Shown here: positions 17,983 to 26,522 of the stretch, piece by piece
Numbering within the stretch: position 1 is the stretch's first letter
Layout of the letters: every line of letters begins with the position of its first letter
Assembly: GCA_964572845.1 (NCBI GenBank)
Contig: CAZNFX010000001.1
Coordinates: 380,017-444,016 of the forward strand
Reading direction: 5' to 3'
Source of the DNA: Bin55 sp964572845
GTDB taxonomy: Bacteria > Pseudomonadota > Gammaproteobacteria > Pseudomonadales > Azotimanducaceae
DNA: 64,000 nucleotides
Made by a program: the position numbers and the translations under genes
The notes under the pieces: generated by a model
What the model was told of the DNA's origin: nothing
Database searches by the model: none
What the model saw: the letters and a program-made list of their open reading frames with translations, nothing else

Positions 17983-19203
17983 ATGAACGCTAAGAGACCT
18001 TCAAGTCACTTGGAGCTCAGTCGTATGAACGTTTTCGAGCATACCGAAGTTGGATGGTGCGCTAGCACACCCGTCAACGAAACCATGGATGACGAGGGCA
18101 AACCCTCTATACAGGAATTTGGTTTTGCTGCCATGGACCCATTTGCCCCTCAAAACCGCGTCTACGACGATCCACAGATAGAAACTCTGCGAGACTTTCT
18201 AAGAGACAACAACGGAATTCAAGGTCTAGAGATCTGTGAGCCGCAGGAACTGGATCGGATTTCTAGGTTGTTTTTTCGAGATGGGTTTGTAGTTGTTAGA
18301 GACTTGCTTGAACCAAACGCGTTGAACAGATGGCGGAATGGCTGCGCCAGGATTCTGCGCGACATTCTTGCCTATCCTGGTCACGCTGGCAGAAAGTACA
18401 TCACAGAAACGAATCGACTGCCCCACCGCTACAGCTACGGCACCGCCTCCGCTTCGCGACAATTGCTTCATGAACCAGCGTGGGCATCGATGATCGACCT
18501 CCCAACTACAACGCCTATATTGAAGGAACTTTTTGGTTCATCCGACTACCACGTCTGGGGGGCAGGCGGTGACCTTTGCCTACCGGGAGCAATCGAGTAC
18601 CAAGCGTTGCATGCCGATCTCCGTGAAGACTTTCGAATCACCTCCGCACGACTTAGCCAAGCGAGAAAATTGGGAATCGATACCGATGTCGACGACCCAA
18701 ACCATTTGGACTCAAGAACATGCCAGGCCATTGTCGAGCGCACGCCTCCAATGATTACGATAAACTTCTTGATGAGCGACCTCACTTGGGAGAATGGACC
18801 CATTCGACAAATTCCTCACACGCAAGGCCGTGCAGGGCGTATACCTTTGCAGAGCGAGGAACCGAATTGGATGCGAACCTCCACCTTGGTGGGAGCCCGA
18901 GCTGGCGCTGGAATGATCCGCGACAATAGAGGGTGGCACGGAGCAACTCCGAATCTGAGCTGCCAAGTCCGAGCATTGCCCGACGTTGAGTATGGAGCTC
19001 CCTGGGTCGACAAGGATCGAATCTCACGAACAATGCCGCACGAGATCTGGCAAACTCTGTCTCCGCATGGCCAAGCTATCGCGCAATGGGTCAAAGCTGA
19101 ACCGGGAATTTGGCCTGCCGGTGCAGGTGTCATGCACCCGCTCGCAAGGGTACGGCGCGAGTCAAAGCAATCGTCTCACGTCCACAGAAACAAAAGAATA
19201 TAG
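17983..19203 (+). CDS. phytanoyl-CoA dioxygenase (PhyH) family protein, second copy
   Basis: About 406 residues from ATG 17983; a TTG at 17974 would add three codons. Fe(II) ligands are visible as HAD in YQALHADLR and a distal His in NRGWHGATPN. The N-terminal half contains FFRDGFVVVRDLLEP, the usual PhyH entry helix. It is longer than most family members because of an N-terminal extension rich in acidic residues. It is divergent from the diiron module, so a joint pathway, for example stepwise oxidation of one lipid-like substrate, is possible but unproven. Confidence 0.82.
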   Translation: MNAKRPSSHLELSRMNVFEHTEVGWCASTPVNETMDDEGKPSIQEFGFAAMDPFAPQNRVYDDPQIETLRDFLRDNNGIQGLEICEPQELDRISRLFFRDGFVVVRDLLEPNALNRWRNGCARILRDILAYPGHAGRKYITETNRLPHRYSYGTASASRQLLHEPAWASMIDLPTTTPILKELFGSSDYHVWGAGGDLCLPGAIEYQALHADLREDFRITSARLSQARKLGIDTDVDDPNHLDSRTCQAIVERTPPMITINFLMSDLTWENGPIRQIPHTQGRAGRIPLQSEEPNWMRTSTLVGARAGAGMIRDNRGWHGATPNLSCQVRALPDVEYGAPWVDKDRISRTMPHEIWQTLSPHGQAIAQWVKAEPGIWPAGAGVMHPLARVRRESKQSSHVHRNKRI

Positions 19204-19473
19204 CTGAATCCACCAGTTCTGAGATGTGTTTGCTAACCTTGAACACCGATCCTATTGCCCGTCAGTTCCAACAGGGCTCAATGCTATGAGGGTCAGCTAG
19301 TGACCGTCGTTGTCAATTGATCGCCGTCGTACAGAATGGTATAGCTTGTTTAGTGCAGCGATTGGCACTGGGTCCTCAGCTTGCGAATAGCCGACCATTA
19401 TCATGTCCGCCATGGTCAAGCAAACATAACCATGGCTGCTATCAGCATACATACAAAGGAGTTCCCACCAAAA

Positions 19474-19902
19474 ATGTCGTTTGAAATCCACCCCAAGCTA
19501 CTCGCCGACTGTATCTACATTGGCGAGTTGTACCTTTGTCATGTGCTTCTCATGAACGACAAGCGATTCCCATGGTTAATCTTGGTTCCCAAAGAAGAGG
19601 GTTTGCGCGACTTCCACGACCTCCCACTAGAACAGCGCGACGACCTGTACGACGAAATCGAAGCAGCATCGAAAACCTTGCAGGTGCGGTGCGATGCTCA
19701 CAAATTGAATGTTGCCGCCTTGGGCAACCAGGTGCCGCAACTTCACATCCATGTCATTGGCCGACGTACCGACGATGCCGCTTGGCCTGGCCCCGTCTGG
19801 GGCACTGGGGACGCGATTCCCTACGATCTCGACGAACTCGACTCCTTCTGCGATGATCTTCGCATGGCACTAGCCATGGATGTAGGCGACGACGAGACCT
19901 AG
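19474..19902 (+). CDS. HIT domain protein
   Basis: 142 residues from ATG 19474, which has AAGGAG 12 nt upstream; an open frame to TTG 19381 adds an unconserved segment. The signature QVPQLHIHVIGR is a HIT motif in which Gln replaces the first His, followed by WPGPVWG, typical of one bacterial HIT subgroup. HIT proteins are nucleotide-binding hydrolases or transferases. Its stop overlaps the convergent DUF4340 gene by 4 bp. Confidence 0.88.
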   Translation: MSFEIHPKLLADCIYIGELYLCHVLLMNDKRFPWLILVPKEEGLRDFHDLPLEQRDDLYDEIEAASKTLQVRCDAHKLNVAALGNQVPQLHIHVIGRRTDDAAWPGPVWGTGDAIPYDLDELDSFCDDLRMALAMDVGDDET

Positions 19903-20822
19903 TCGGTTTCGGTCGTTATGTCCTCGGGCGTAATGGTCAGGTCCTCTGCTTCTTCCTCGTCTGGAGCGAGTTCCGCCAGATCCTTGACCAATTCCGTTCC
20001 TACATAGGTTGCTAATCCATAGTGACTTACGTGACGATCGGAGTGTGCAATCCAATCCTCCGATTCTTCAATGTAGTAGACACTCAAGGTGAAGGTCCCT
20101 TCTTCGTCAGTGATCTCAAAACGTGCCTTTGGTTCGTTGTCCCCAATCTCCGTATCGCTGAGTTCAAAGACCGTCAACGTCTCGAATCGATCCATATAGC
20201 TGCGCACTTTCGATTCATCAAGCTCAGCATCGGGAACTGATTGCCAGCCTTCCTCATCGTCGGTAAGGATATAGCTATCGACACGCTCAAGGGCGGCTAT
20301 AGGTCCTACAGGTCGTAGCAAAGACTTGTCGAGCCACGAATTGAACGTCGTACCAGCCTCGTGGTTCGAAAACTCTATGGCATAGATCGGGCCACCATTC
20401 ACCGATCGAGCATGAACCTTGCGGAAGCTGGGAGACGTGCCAAGATACACATCGGCAATAGTTTCCGAGCCAGAATACACGGAAATATGCTTTTGATAAG
20501 CGTCATCTGTCACCTCGAAGCGCATTGCGGTGCTTTCGCTTGTCGCTACGGGCCAATCGCCCGATATGTCAGCAAGCTTTTCCAAGACTCGGTCAATTTT
20601 TCGTTTGTCTGCTGGATTGCCGTCGGGCATCTGCCACTGATCGCCTTCCCGACGAAGCTCAATGGACTCGTCTGAAGTTCCCACTACCAATCGGTCAGCG
20701 GCTTTCTGGTCAAATTGAAGAAATGGTTCCGGTGTAGCCGGACCTTGAAGACTAATCAACCAGATAGCGGCAACAATCAGAACCTGAATTGCAAGGACTC
20801 CCGCCAATACGATCTGTCTCAT
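19899..20822 (-). CDS. DUF4340 protein of a GldFG-type ABC system
   Basis: A 307-residue protein with one N-terminal hydrophobic anchor (residues 3-25) and a large beta-rich extracytoplasmic part with REGDQWQMPDG and a run of repeated strand patterns typical of DUF4340. The tail is acidic (DEEEAEDLTITPEDITTE). DUF4340 genes regularly follow GldF/GldG-like transporter genes; the ATGA overlap with the upstream permease-GldG gene shows coupling. It probably acts on the periplasmic face of the complex. The exact role is unknown. Confidence 0.88.
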   Translation of the reverse strand: MRQIVLAGVLAIQVLIVAAIWLISLQGPATPEPFLQFDQKAADRLVVGTSDESIELRREGDQWQMPDGNPADKRKIDRVLEKLADISGDWPVATSESTAMRFEVTDDAYQKHISVYSGSETIADVYLGTSPSFRKVHARSVNGGPIYAIEFSNHEAGTTFNSWLDKSLLRPVGPIAALERVDSYILTDDEEGWQSVPDAELDESKVRSYMDRFETLTVFELSDTEIGDNEPKARFEITDEEGTFTLSVYYIEESEDWIAHSDRHVSHYGLATYVGTELVKDLAELAPDEEEAEDLTITPEDITTETD

Positions 20823-23800
20823 CTCTCATCTCCAAACCAACCAGCCTGTTCTGTTCTACGCCTCATTCGCAGAAAGACATTAGCTCCAAACACGATACCA
20901 AGACCCACAATCGACAAGAGGTAGTTTCCATACTCGAAATATCGCCTTTGCATCGTCTCAAGTGGTGGAAGTGTTCGATTGAAATGCCCGCGGCTGCGAA
21001 TGGACAGCAGCGACGCATCCTCCATTGCAGTATCAATCAAGTTCGCAAGGAATTGGTAGTTGTTCACGTACACCGTTTGTCCAGCGGAACTAATCATGCG
21101 AACGGAATAGTCAGAAACGAACTCTGACGACCCAATCACGACCAAACGCGCAGACTCTGGCGAGTGGTCGATTAGCGTTCCAACTACGCCGAGCGTATCC
21201 TCATCTTCGGATTCATCGTGCTCATCCTCGCTGATCTCTACTTCCGAATCTTGCTCGCCATCGGCAGCGGGTGACGACGTTTCGCCGCCTGCCGTGTGTT
21301 CGACTGCCGGATCCAACGAGTCGCCAGGTTCTTCAACAGCCTCTAGTTCATCTATTTCGATCTCGTCCGCAGGTTGGTCAGAGTCGGTACCGTTGGTCCC
21401 TTCACCAGGACTCTCCCCGTTTTCCTCGGCGAGAGGGATGGTCTCCAATTCCTCCAGTTCCTGTGCCCGCTCTCGTGCGGCAACAAGCGCAGGCGATTCG
21501 TCAAAGTAGCTCGAGAACGATCCCTTCAGAGAGACAGCGAGCAGCTGAGAACCGACCACTCCACCTGCAGGGCTATAGGGCGATACTGAACCTTCTGTGA
21601 ATTTGGGCATCACCTCGGGGGAGGACTCGGTCCAGCTTCTTTCCGAACTGCGCAGCAACTCCATTACCTCTCGTTCTGCATTGGCTTCTGCCCCTATGGA
21701 CAGAGGGGATCCCCAGGCGTAGGTCAATTGATCGAGGTCTTTGGTGGCGGTGTTGGTCGCCACAAAACCTTCGTCTCTTACATCTACGAAGAATGGATAG
21801 TCAACCATGCGCAGCTCCTGAAAAGTAAAGCCGCCAACCTCGCGAATAACCGGCACTGGAAACGCAGAGTTTCTTGGATCAAGCACCATAGTTTGTTCTA
21901 TGGTTACACCGTTGTGTGCAAGCCAACCCTCAAGACCGGTAAAGTTTGGTGTTGAATTGAGTGTCTGGGAAACGACCATGGTTTCAAATCCGCCCGCAGC
22001 AACTACTACGGTGCCTCCACGCATTAAGAATTGATCGATTTCAAAAACTTGCTCATCGTTCAATGACGAGGGTGCTACAACGACCAATACATCCACATAG
22101 TGGGGTAAGGGTGTCCTCAGCGTTGTACTCTCCAAGTCGTAGTCTCCAATCAAATAGCCGCGAAGCTCGGTGAATTCGCTTCCCATAGGGGGTTGACCCA
22201 TGTATTGGGGAGGGGGCTGAGTCGGCGCATAGAACGCTACAGACGTAAGCAACCCAGTGGCGAATCGCTTCAATCCCTCTTCAAATGTGCGGGTAAATCC
22301 CTCCTTGTCGCGCGACTCTGGAATGCCCATGCTGACGACTGTTTGACCATCAGACAACGTCAGATAGAAGTAAAAGGTGTTGGTGTCCCAAATGCTTGCC
22401 GCCATGGGCTGGAACCCAAAGTTCTCTGCAATTTCTTGGGCCACGGCGCCTCCATCGGCTTCGGGGTCAACGATTTTCCAAGTGAATTTCCCATCCGACG
22501 CTTCCTTCAATTCATCCAAGGCCGTCGTCAAAGGCACGCGCAACTCTTCAAGCTGTTCATGTAACCGATCCGGTCCAGAAATGTAGCCGGTGAACTCCAC
22601 CTCCGAACCCATGTAATCAAAAAGTGAGCCCCCACCTTGAAACCCTGCAAGCACTTTCTTCACAGCACGAGTAATGTCGTATTCCGGATTTCTGAGTCGC
22701 ACCACAATCTCAGATTCAGACGTAGCCTTGACCTCGATAAGGTCCCTGAATCCCAGCACTTCGTACTCGTCGCCATACCGGATGAGCAAGTCGAAGTAAG
22801 AACTCACCAAACTCGTTTGGTGCCGGTCGGACACTTGGAAAGTTGAAGGTTGAATACCGTACTTGGAGTTTGCTTCGTCTTCCAATTCAGCGTTGGTCGC
22901 AGGGTCGACAAATTCAACCTGCACACGATTGCCCCCCACAACACCGTATTCCTTCACCAAGTCTCGCAGCTGAGGAACGAGAGGCGCAAGGAGGTGGTGT
23001 GTTTTCGAGCTAAAGTATCCCCGTATGAGCAATGGCTCTTGAAGCTGGCCCAGAACCTGGGTGGTAACCGGAGCAATGGAGTATTGTTGCCCCCTTGTCA
23101 CGTCAACCCGCAGCAAACTGATGTTGCCTACCCAAAAGTTTGCGACCAGCAGATTGGCTACGAGCAACATCGTGACAACTACCGCATTTCGATGGCCACG
23201 CGATTCCGCATCTTCCGCCCAACCCAATGACTGGATCACAAACACGTTCAGCACTAGAAAGGCACACGTTACGGAAAAGTAGAAGTACAAGTCTGAGAAA
23301 TCGATGACTCCACGCGCTATCGATTCGAACCTCGATCCCGATCCAACCTTTCGGAGAATTTCAGCCAGATCGTTGTTGACTAGACCGGTAATGAATTCGC
23401 TTCCAACCATATAGAAGACGGCACAAACGAATACGGAGACAATGAGCGCAACTATCTGATTCTCGCTACGTGCGCTAACGAACAGCCCGATGCTAAGGTA
23501 CGACGCTCCAAGAAGCATTGCTGCGGCATATGCTGCAAGCACGGGTCCCCAATCCAAATTCGCCAATAGAGCGACTGAAATCGGGAGTGGCAACGTAAGG
23601 ACGAGCGCAATGCCAAGGAGGGCTAGACAAGCTAGGAATTTACCCAGTACCAGTTCCCAGGAACTAGCTGGCAATGTGGAGAGAAACTCGATGGTGCCAG
23701 TACGCCGTTCATCGCTCCAAATCCTCATCGTTAAAGCACACGTCAGAAAGATCAGAAGGATCGGCAACCATTCGAACATCGGTCTGACATCCGCTATGTC

Positions 23801-23941
23801 GCGTGCGAAGAATGCCTCGACCCAGAAGAAGACAAACAGTGTCACTCCAAGGTAAGCGGCTAGAAACAAATAGCCAATAGGGGAGACGAAGAAGAGCTTG
23901 AGCTCCTTCCGTGCGATCTCTGTCAAGCATCCTGCTCTCAT
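20819..23941 (-). CDS. ABC-2 permease fused to GldG-like extracytoplasmic protein
   Basis: A 1040-residue fusion. Residues 1 to ~240 are an ABC-2 permease with six hydrophobic segments, opening with an amphipathic helix before FFVSPIGYLFLAAYLG. A further membrane segment precedes a large GldG-type domain (about 290-800, SIAPVTTQVLGQLQEPLLIRGYFS and later YVDVLVVVAPSSLNDEQVFEIDQFLMRGG regions). A strongly acidic, Gly/Ser/Pro-rich linker (about 815-915) and a C-terminal membrane helix close it. In Bacteroidetes GldF and GldG are separate; fused forms occur in Gammaproteobacteria. It overlaps its ATPase gene and the DUF4340 gene by four nt each. The cargo is unknown. Confidence 0.88.
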   Translation of the reverse strand: MRAGCLTEIARKELKLFFVSPIGYLFLAAYLGVTLFVFFWVEAFFARDIADVRPMFEWLPILLIFLTCALTMRIWSDERRTGTIEFLSTLPASSWELVLGKFLACLALLGIALVLTLPLPISVALLANLDWGPVLAAYAAAMLLGASYLSIGLFVSARSENQIVALIVSVFVCAVFYMVGSEFITGLVNNDLAEILRKVGSGSRFESIARGVIDFSDLYFYFSVTCAFLVLNVFVIQSLGWAEDAESRGHRNAVVVTMLLVANLLVANFWVGNISLLRVDVTRGQQYSIAPVTTQVLGQLQEPLLIRGYFSSKTHHLLAPLVPQLRDLVKEYGVVGGNRVQVEFVDPATNAELEDEANSKYGIQPSTFQVSDRHQTSLVSSYFDLLIRYGDEYEVLGFRDLIEVKATSESEIVVRLRNPEYDITRAVKKVLAGFQGGGSLFDYMGSEVEFTGYISGPDRLHEQLEELRVPLTTALDELKEASDGKFTWKIVDPEADGGAVAQEIAENFGFQPMAASIWDTNTFYFYLTLSDGQTVVSMGIPESRDKEGFTRTFEEGLKRFATGLLTSVAFYAPTQPPPQYMGQPPMGSEFTELRGYLIGDYDLESTTLRTPLPHYVDVLVVVAPSSLNDEQVFEIDQFLMRGGTVVVAAGGFETMVVSQTLNSTPNFTGLEGWLAHNGVTIEQTMVLDPRNSAFPVPVIREVGGFTFQELRMVDYPFFVDVRDEGFVATNTATKDLDQLTYAWGSPLSIGAEANAEREVMELLRSSERSWTESSPEVMPKFTEGSVSPYSPAGGVVGSQLLAVSLKGSFSSYFDESPALVAARERAQELEELETIPLAEENGESPGEGTNGTDSDQPADEIEIDELEAVEEPGDSLDPAVEHTAGGETSSPAADGEQDSEVEISEDEHDESEDEDTLGVVGTLIDHSPESARLVVIGSSEFVSDYSVRMISSAGQTVYVNNYQFLANLIDTAMEDASLLSIRSRGHFNRTLPPLETMQRRYFEYGNYLLSIVGLGIVFGANVFLRMRRRTEQAGWFGDER

Positions 23942-24861
23942 AGCTGACCTCCCGCACTAACAGCTCTGAACAGGGCTTCGAGGTCCCTTTTTTCTGGCTC
24001 AATACTCCCTACTGCAATGTTGTCGGCAACAAGCTTTCTCACTATTGCAGGTATGTCGCTCTTGGTCTCGGCTTGCAGTGGCGCAAGGAGGTATCGGCCA
24101 TCAATCGGACTGACCGAAGCTACGTCGTCAAGGGAATTCCGCACGTCGTCAATGTTTGCATCGCTTGTCAACCAGCAACGGTTGCCTTCCTTGAGGTTTT
24201 CGAGCAGCTCGTCTACTGCGATTACACCATCGCGCATAATCAGGACACGACTACAGATTGCCTCTACTTCCTGCATGATGTGCGTCGAGAGCACAACAGT
24301 CGCGTTCTTAGATAGTTCTTTGACCAAGTCTCGCATGTGTTGTGTCTGCGAAGGATCTAATCCAGTTGTCGGTTCATCGAGAATCAGGGTACCGGGACTA
24401 TGCAATATTGCCTGAGCAACGCCGACTCGTTGCTGCAATCCCCTCGATAGGGTTCCAATCGTATCCATTGCACGGTCTTGCAAATCCGTGCTTTCAATTG
24501 CATATTCCACACATTTGCGACGGAATTCCTTCGGTATGTTGCGGACGGTGGATGTAAACCAAAGGTAGTCGATGACCGAGAGTTCCGAGTAGAAAGGTCG
24601 AGTTTCAGGCAAGTACCCCAAACTCGCGCGGGCTTGCGTTGGCGACTCCTGCACGTTTATTCCATCCACAAACGCTTGACCGGAACTAGGTTCAAGATAG
24701 CCAGTAAGCAGTTTCATGACCGTCGTCTTGCCGGCACCGTTGTGACCGAGCAAACCAACAATCTCACCGGAAGAAATCTCGAAATTGACGTCGTCGACTG
24801 CAACTATGTCACCGTAGCGTCGTGTCAGATTTTCTGTACGCAACACTTGCAAACCCTCCAT
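23938..24861 (-). CDS. GldA-like ABC transporter ATP-binding protein
   Basis: A 307-residue ATPase with Walker A GHNGAGKT (about residues 39-46), signature LSRGLQQRVG, Walker B LILDEPT and switch His in STHIMQEVE. The signature has Arg in place of the second Gly of LSGGQ. It should energise the fused permease-GldG protein encoded immediately downstream, with which it shares an ATGA overlap. It is divergent from a D-threonine-aldolase-like gene. Confidence 0.95.
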   Translation of the reverse strand: MEGLQVLRTENLTRRYGDIVAVDDVNFEISSGEIVGLLGHNGAGKTTVMKLLTGYLEPSSGQAFVDGINVQESPTQARASLGYLPETRPFYSELSVIDYLWFTSTVRNIPKEFRRKCVEYAIESTDLQDRAMDTIGTLSRGLQQRVGVAQAILHSPGTLILDEPTTGLDPSQTQHMRDLVKELSKNATVVLSTHIMQEVEAICSRVLIMRDGVIAVDELLENLKEGNRCWLTSDANIDDVRNSLDDVASVSPIDGRYLLAPLQAETKSDIPAIVRKLVADNIAVGSIEPEKRDLEALFRAVSAGGQL

Positions 24862-25047
24862 GAATCCGTGCGATCGAGATAGCTATATAGATTACCCACC
24901 ACACTCCATTGATCGCAATACCGAATGCTCGACCATCCTGAATAGATGCGGGCAATCGTCTATTAGTCAACAGCTGCGCTGGTTTGTTCACAGGCCGCTA
25001 ACGCTCGTGGGCAGAAGTCGCTCGTGCCTCCAAACGTTGCATAGCTG

Positions 25048-26250
25048 ATGCGGCGCATTGGGTGTTGCATAACATACAACAAAGGTCGCAACTTCAGGGC
25101 AAAGGGATTGCAGAGTGCAGTAAATAACAACCTTGTGGGACGAAAACACGGAGCCCAACTACTGCAAACTCCTGCGCTACTCGTTGATCGTCAAAAGTTA
25201 CGCTGGAACCTCCAGCGATTGCAGAAATTATGCAATTCACATAACCTAAAACTGCGTCCGCATAGCAAGACACACAAGTCCGTAGCGATTGCACGAATGC
25301 AAATAGAGTATGGAGCTGTCGGCATTTGTTGCGCGAAACTCGGTGAAGCAGAGGTCATGTCTTCTGGCGGCATCGAGAGCATTCTTGTCACGTCACCTCT
25401 AGTGACCGAATCCGGCATGCGACGAGCGCTTGCACTTACCCGTACGACTAAAGAGCTTCTTCTTGTAATGGACAACCCAAGATGTGCCGAAATGGCGAAT
25501 CGAATCGCAGGTGACGCGGGTTTGCAGTTCGATGTATTGCTGGATGTCGACGCTGGAATGCGCCGCACGGGAGTGGAGATTGGGGAACCAGCGATCCAGT
25601 TTGCGAACGCACTTGCAAATCAATTTGATGCATTGAATCTTCGCGGATTGCAGTATTACGCGGGACACCTAATGCACAAACAGAACTACATCGAACGCCG
25701 TACGCGTTATCTGGAAGCCACTGATCGGCTAAGGACATTTGTAGAGGTTCTGCGTGAGCGCGGAGTTCCTTGTGAAGTTGTTAGCGGCGGTGGAACCGGG
25801 AGCTATGAGTTTGACTTCGAATCGAATGCAATGACGGAGCTACAAGCAGGATCCTATGGATTCATGGACCGACAGTACTTGTCAATCGAAGGCTCGCAGG
25901 GCAAGCCGTTGGAATTCCGACCATCGCTGTTCGTCCAATCTACCGTAGTGTCATCGAATCACCCTCGAATGTCGACGACGGACGCTGGACTCAAAGCGTT
26001 CGCCACAGATGACAACGTGCCTTTAATCGTTGACGGGGCGCCGCCTAAGAGTCTTTATAGCTTCATGGGAGACGAACACGGAGCAATTCGTTGGGAATCA
26101 GAAAAGGACGCACTAGATATAGGTTCTTGTGTGCGGATGATCGTCCCTCATTGCGACCCAACGATCAATCTTTACGATGTAATGCACGTGGTCGAGGAAG
26201 ACACACTTGTGGATTTGTGGCGTGTAGACGCACGCGGATGCTCGTATTAA
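25048..26250 (+). CDS. D-threonine-aldolase/DSD1-like PLP enzyme
   Basis: A 400-residue frame from ATG 25048; the conserved part begins near TPALLVDRQKL, so a GTG at 25135 is an alternative start (371 residues). The alanine-racemase-type TIM barrel is marked by RPHSKTHK, which carries the PLP lysine. The C-terminal beta domain has PHCDPTINLYD, which supplies the His and Asp metal ligands of D-threonine aldolase and D-serine dehydratase relatives. It would cleave or dehydrate a D- or beta-hydroxy amino acid. A single gene upstream of the TonB receptor; no partner enzyme is visible. Confidence 0.87.
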   Translation: MRRIGCCITYNKGRNFRAKGLQSAVNNNLVGRKHGAQLLQTPALLVDRQKLRWNLQRLQKLCNSHNLKLRPHSKTHKSVAIARMQIEYGAVGICCAKLGEAEVMSSGGIESILVTSPLVTESGMRRALALTRTTKELLLVMDNPRCAEMANRIAGDAGLQFDVLLDVDAGMRRTGVEIGEPAIQFANALANQFDALNLRGLQYYAGHLMHKQNYIERRTRYLEATDRLRTFVEVLRERGVPCEVVSGGGTGSYEFDFESNAMTELQAGSYGFMDRQYLSIEGSQGKPLEFRPSLFVQSTVVSSNHPRMSTTDAGLKAFATDDNVPLIVDGAPPKSLYSFMGDEHGAIRWESEKDALDIGSCVRMIVPHCDPTINLYDVMHVVEEDTLVDLWRVDARGCSY

Positions 26251-26448
26251 TGCCGGTGAAACAGATTGGGTAGACATTCAATGGATTCTTGTTCGACTTG
26301 CATTCCTCAAACCCCCGGTGCCATCGAACATTGACATGAAAGTACATCAAGAGTCATACAACGCCAGCCAGTGTGTGTTAGGAAGGCCTGTCCAAACTAC
26401 CCCGACCAGCAAAATTCGGGTTATGATGCCATCTAGATATCAATAGTT

Positions 26449-26460
26449 GGTTGCGCAACC
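26449..26460. promoter_or_regulatory. 12-bp perfect palindrome upstream of TonB receptor
   Basis: GGTTGCGCAACC is fully self-complementary and lies 62 bp before the receptor ATG, at operator distance. A weaker inverted pair CCCGA/TCGGG flanks 26401-26420. The binding protein is unknown. Confidence 0.35.
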
Positions 26461-26522
26461 GCGAAACACTCCATTTCAAACTCCAGCCATACACTTCAAC
26501 CTAAACATGACAGGGAACTTCT

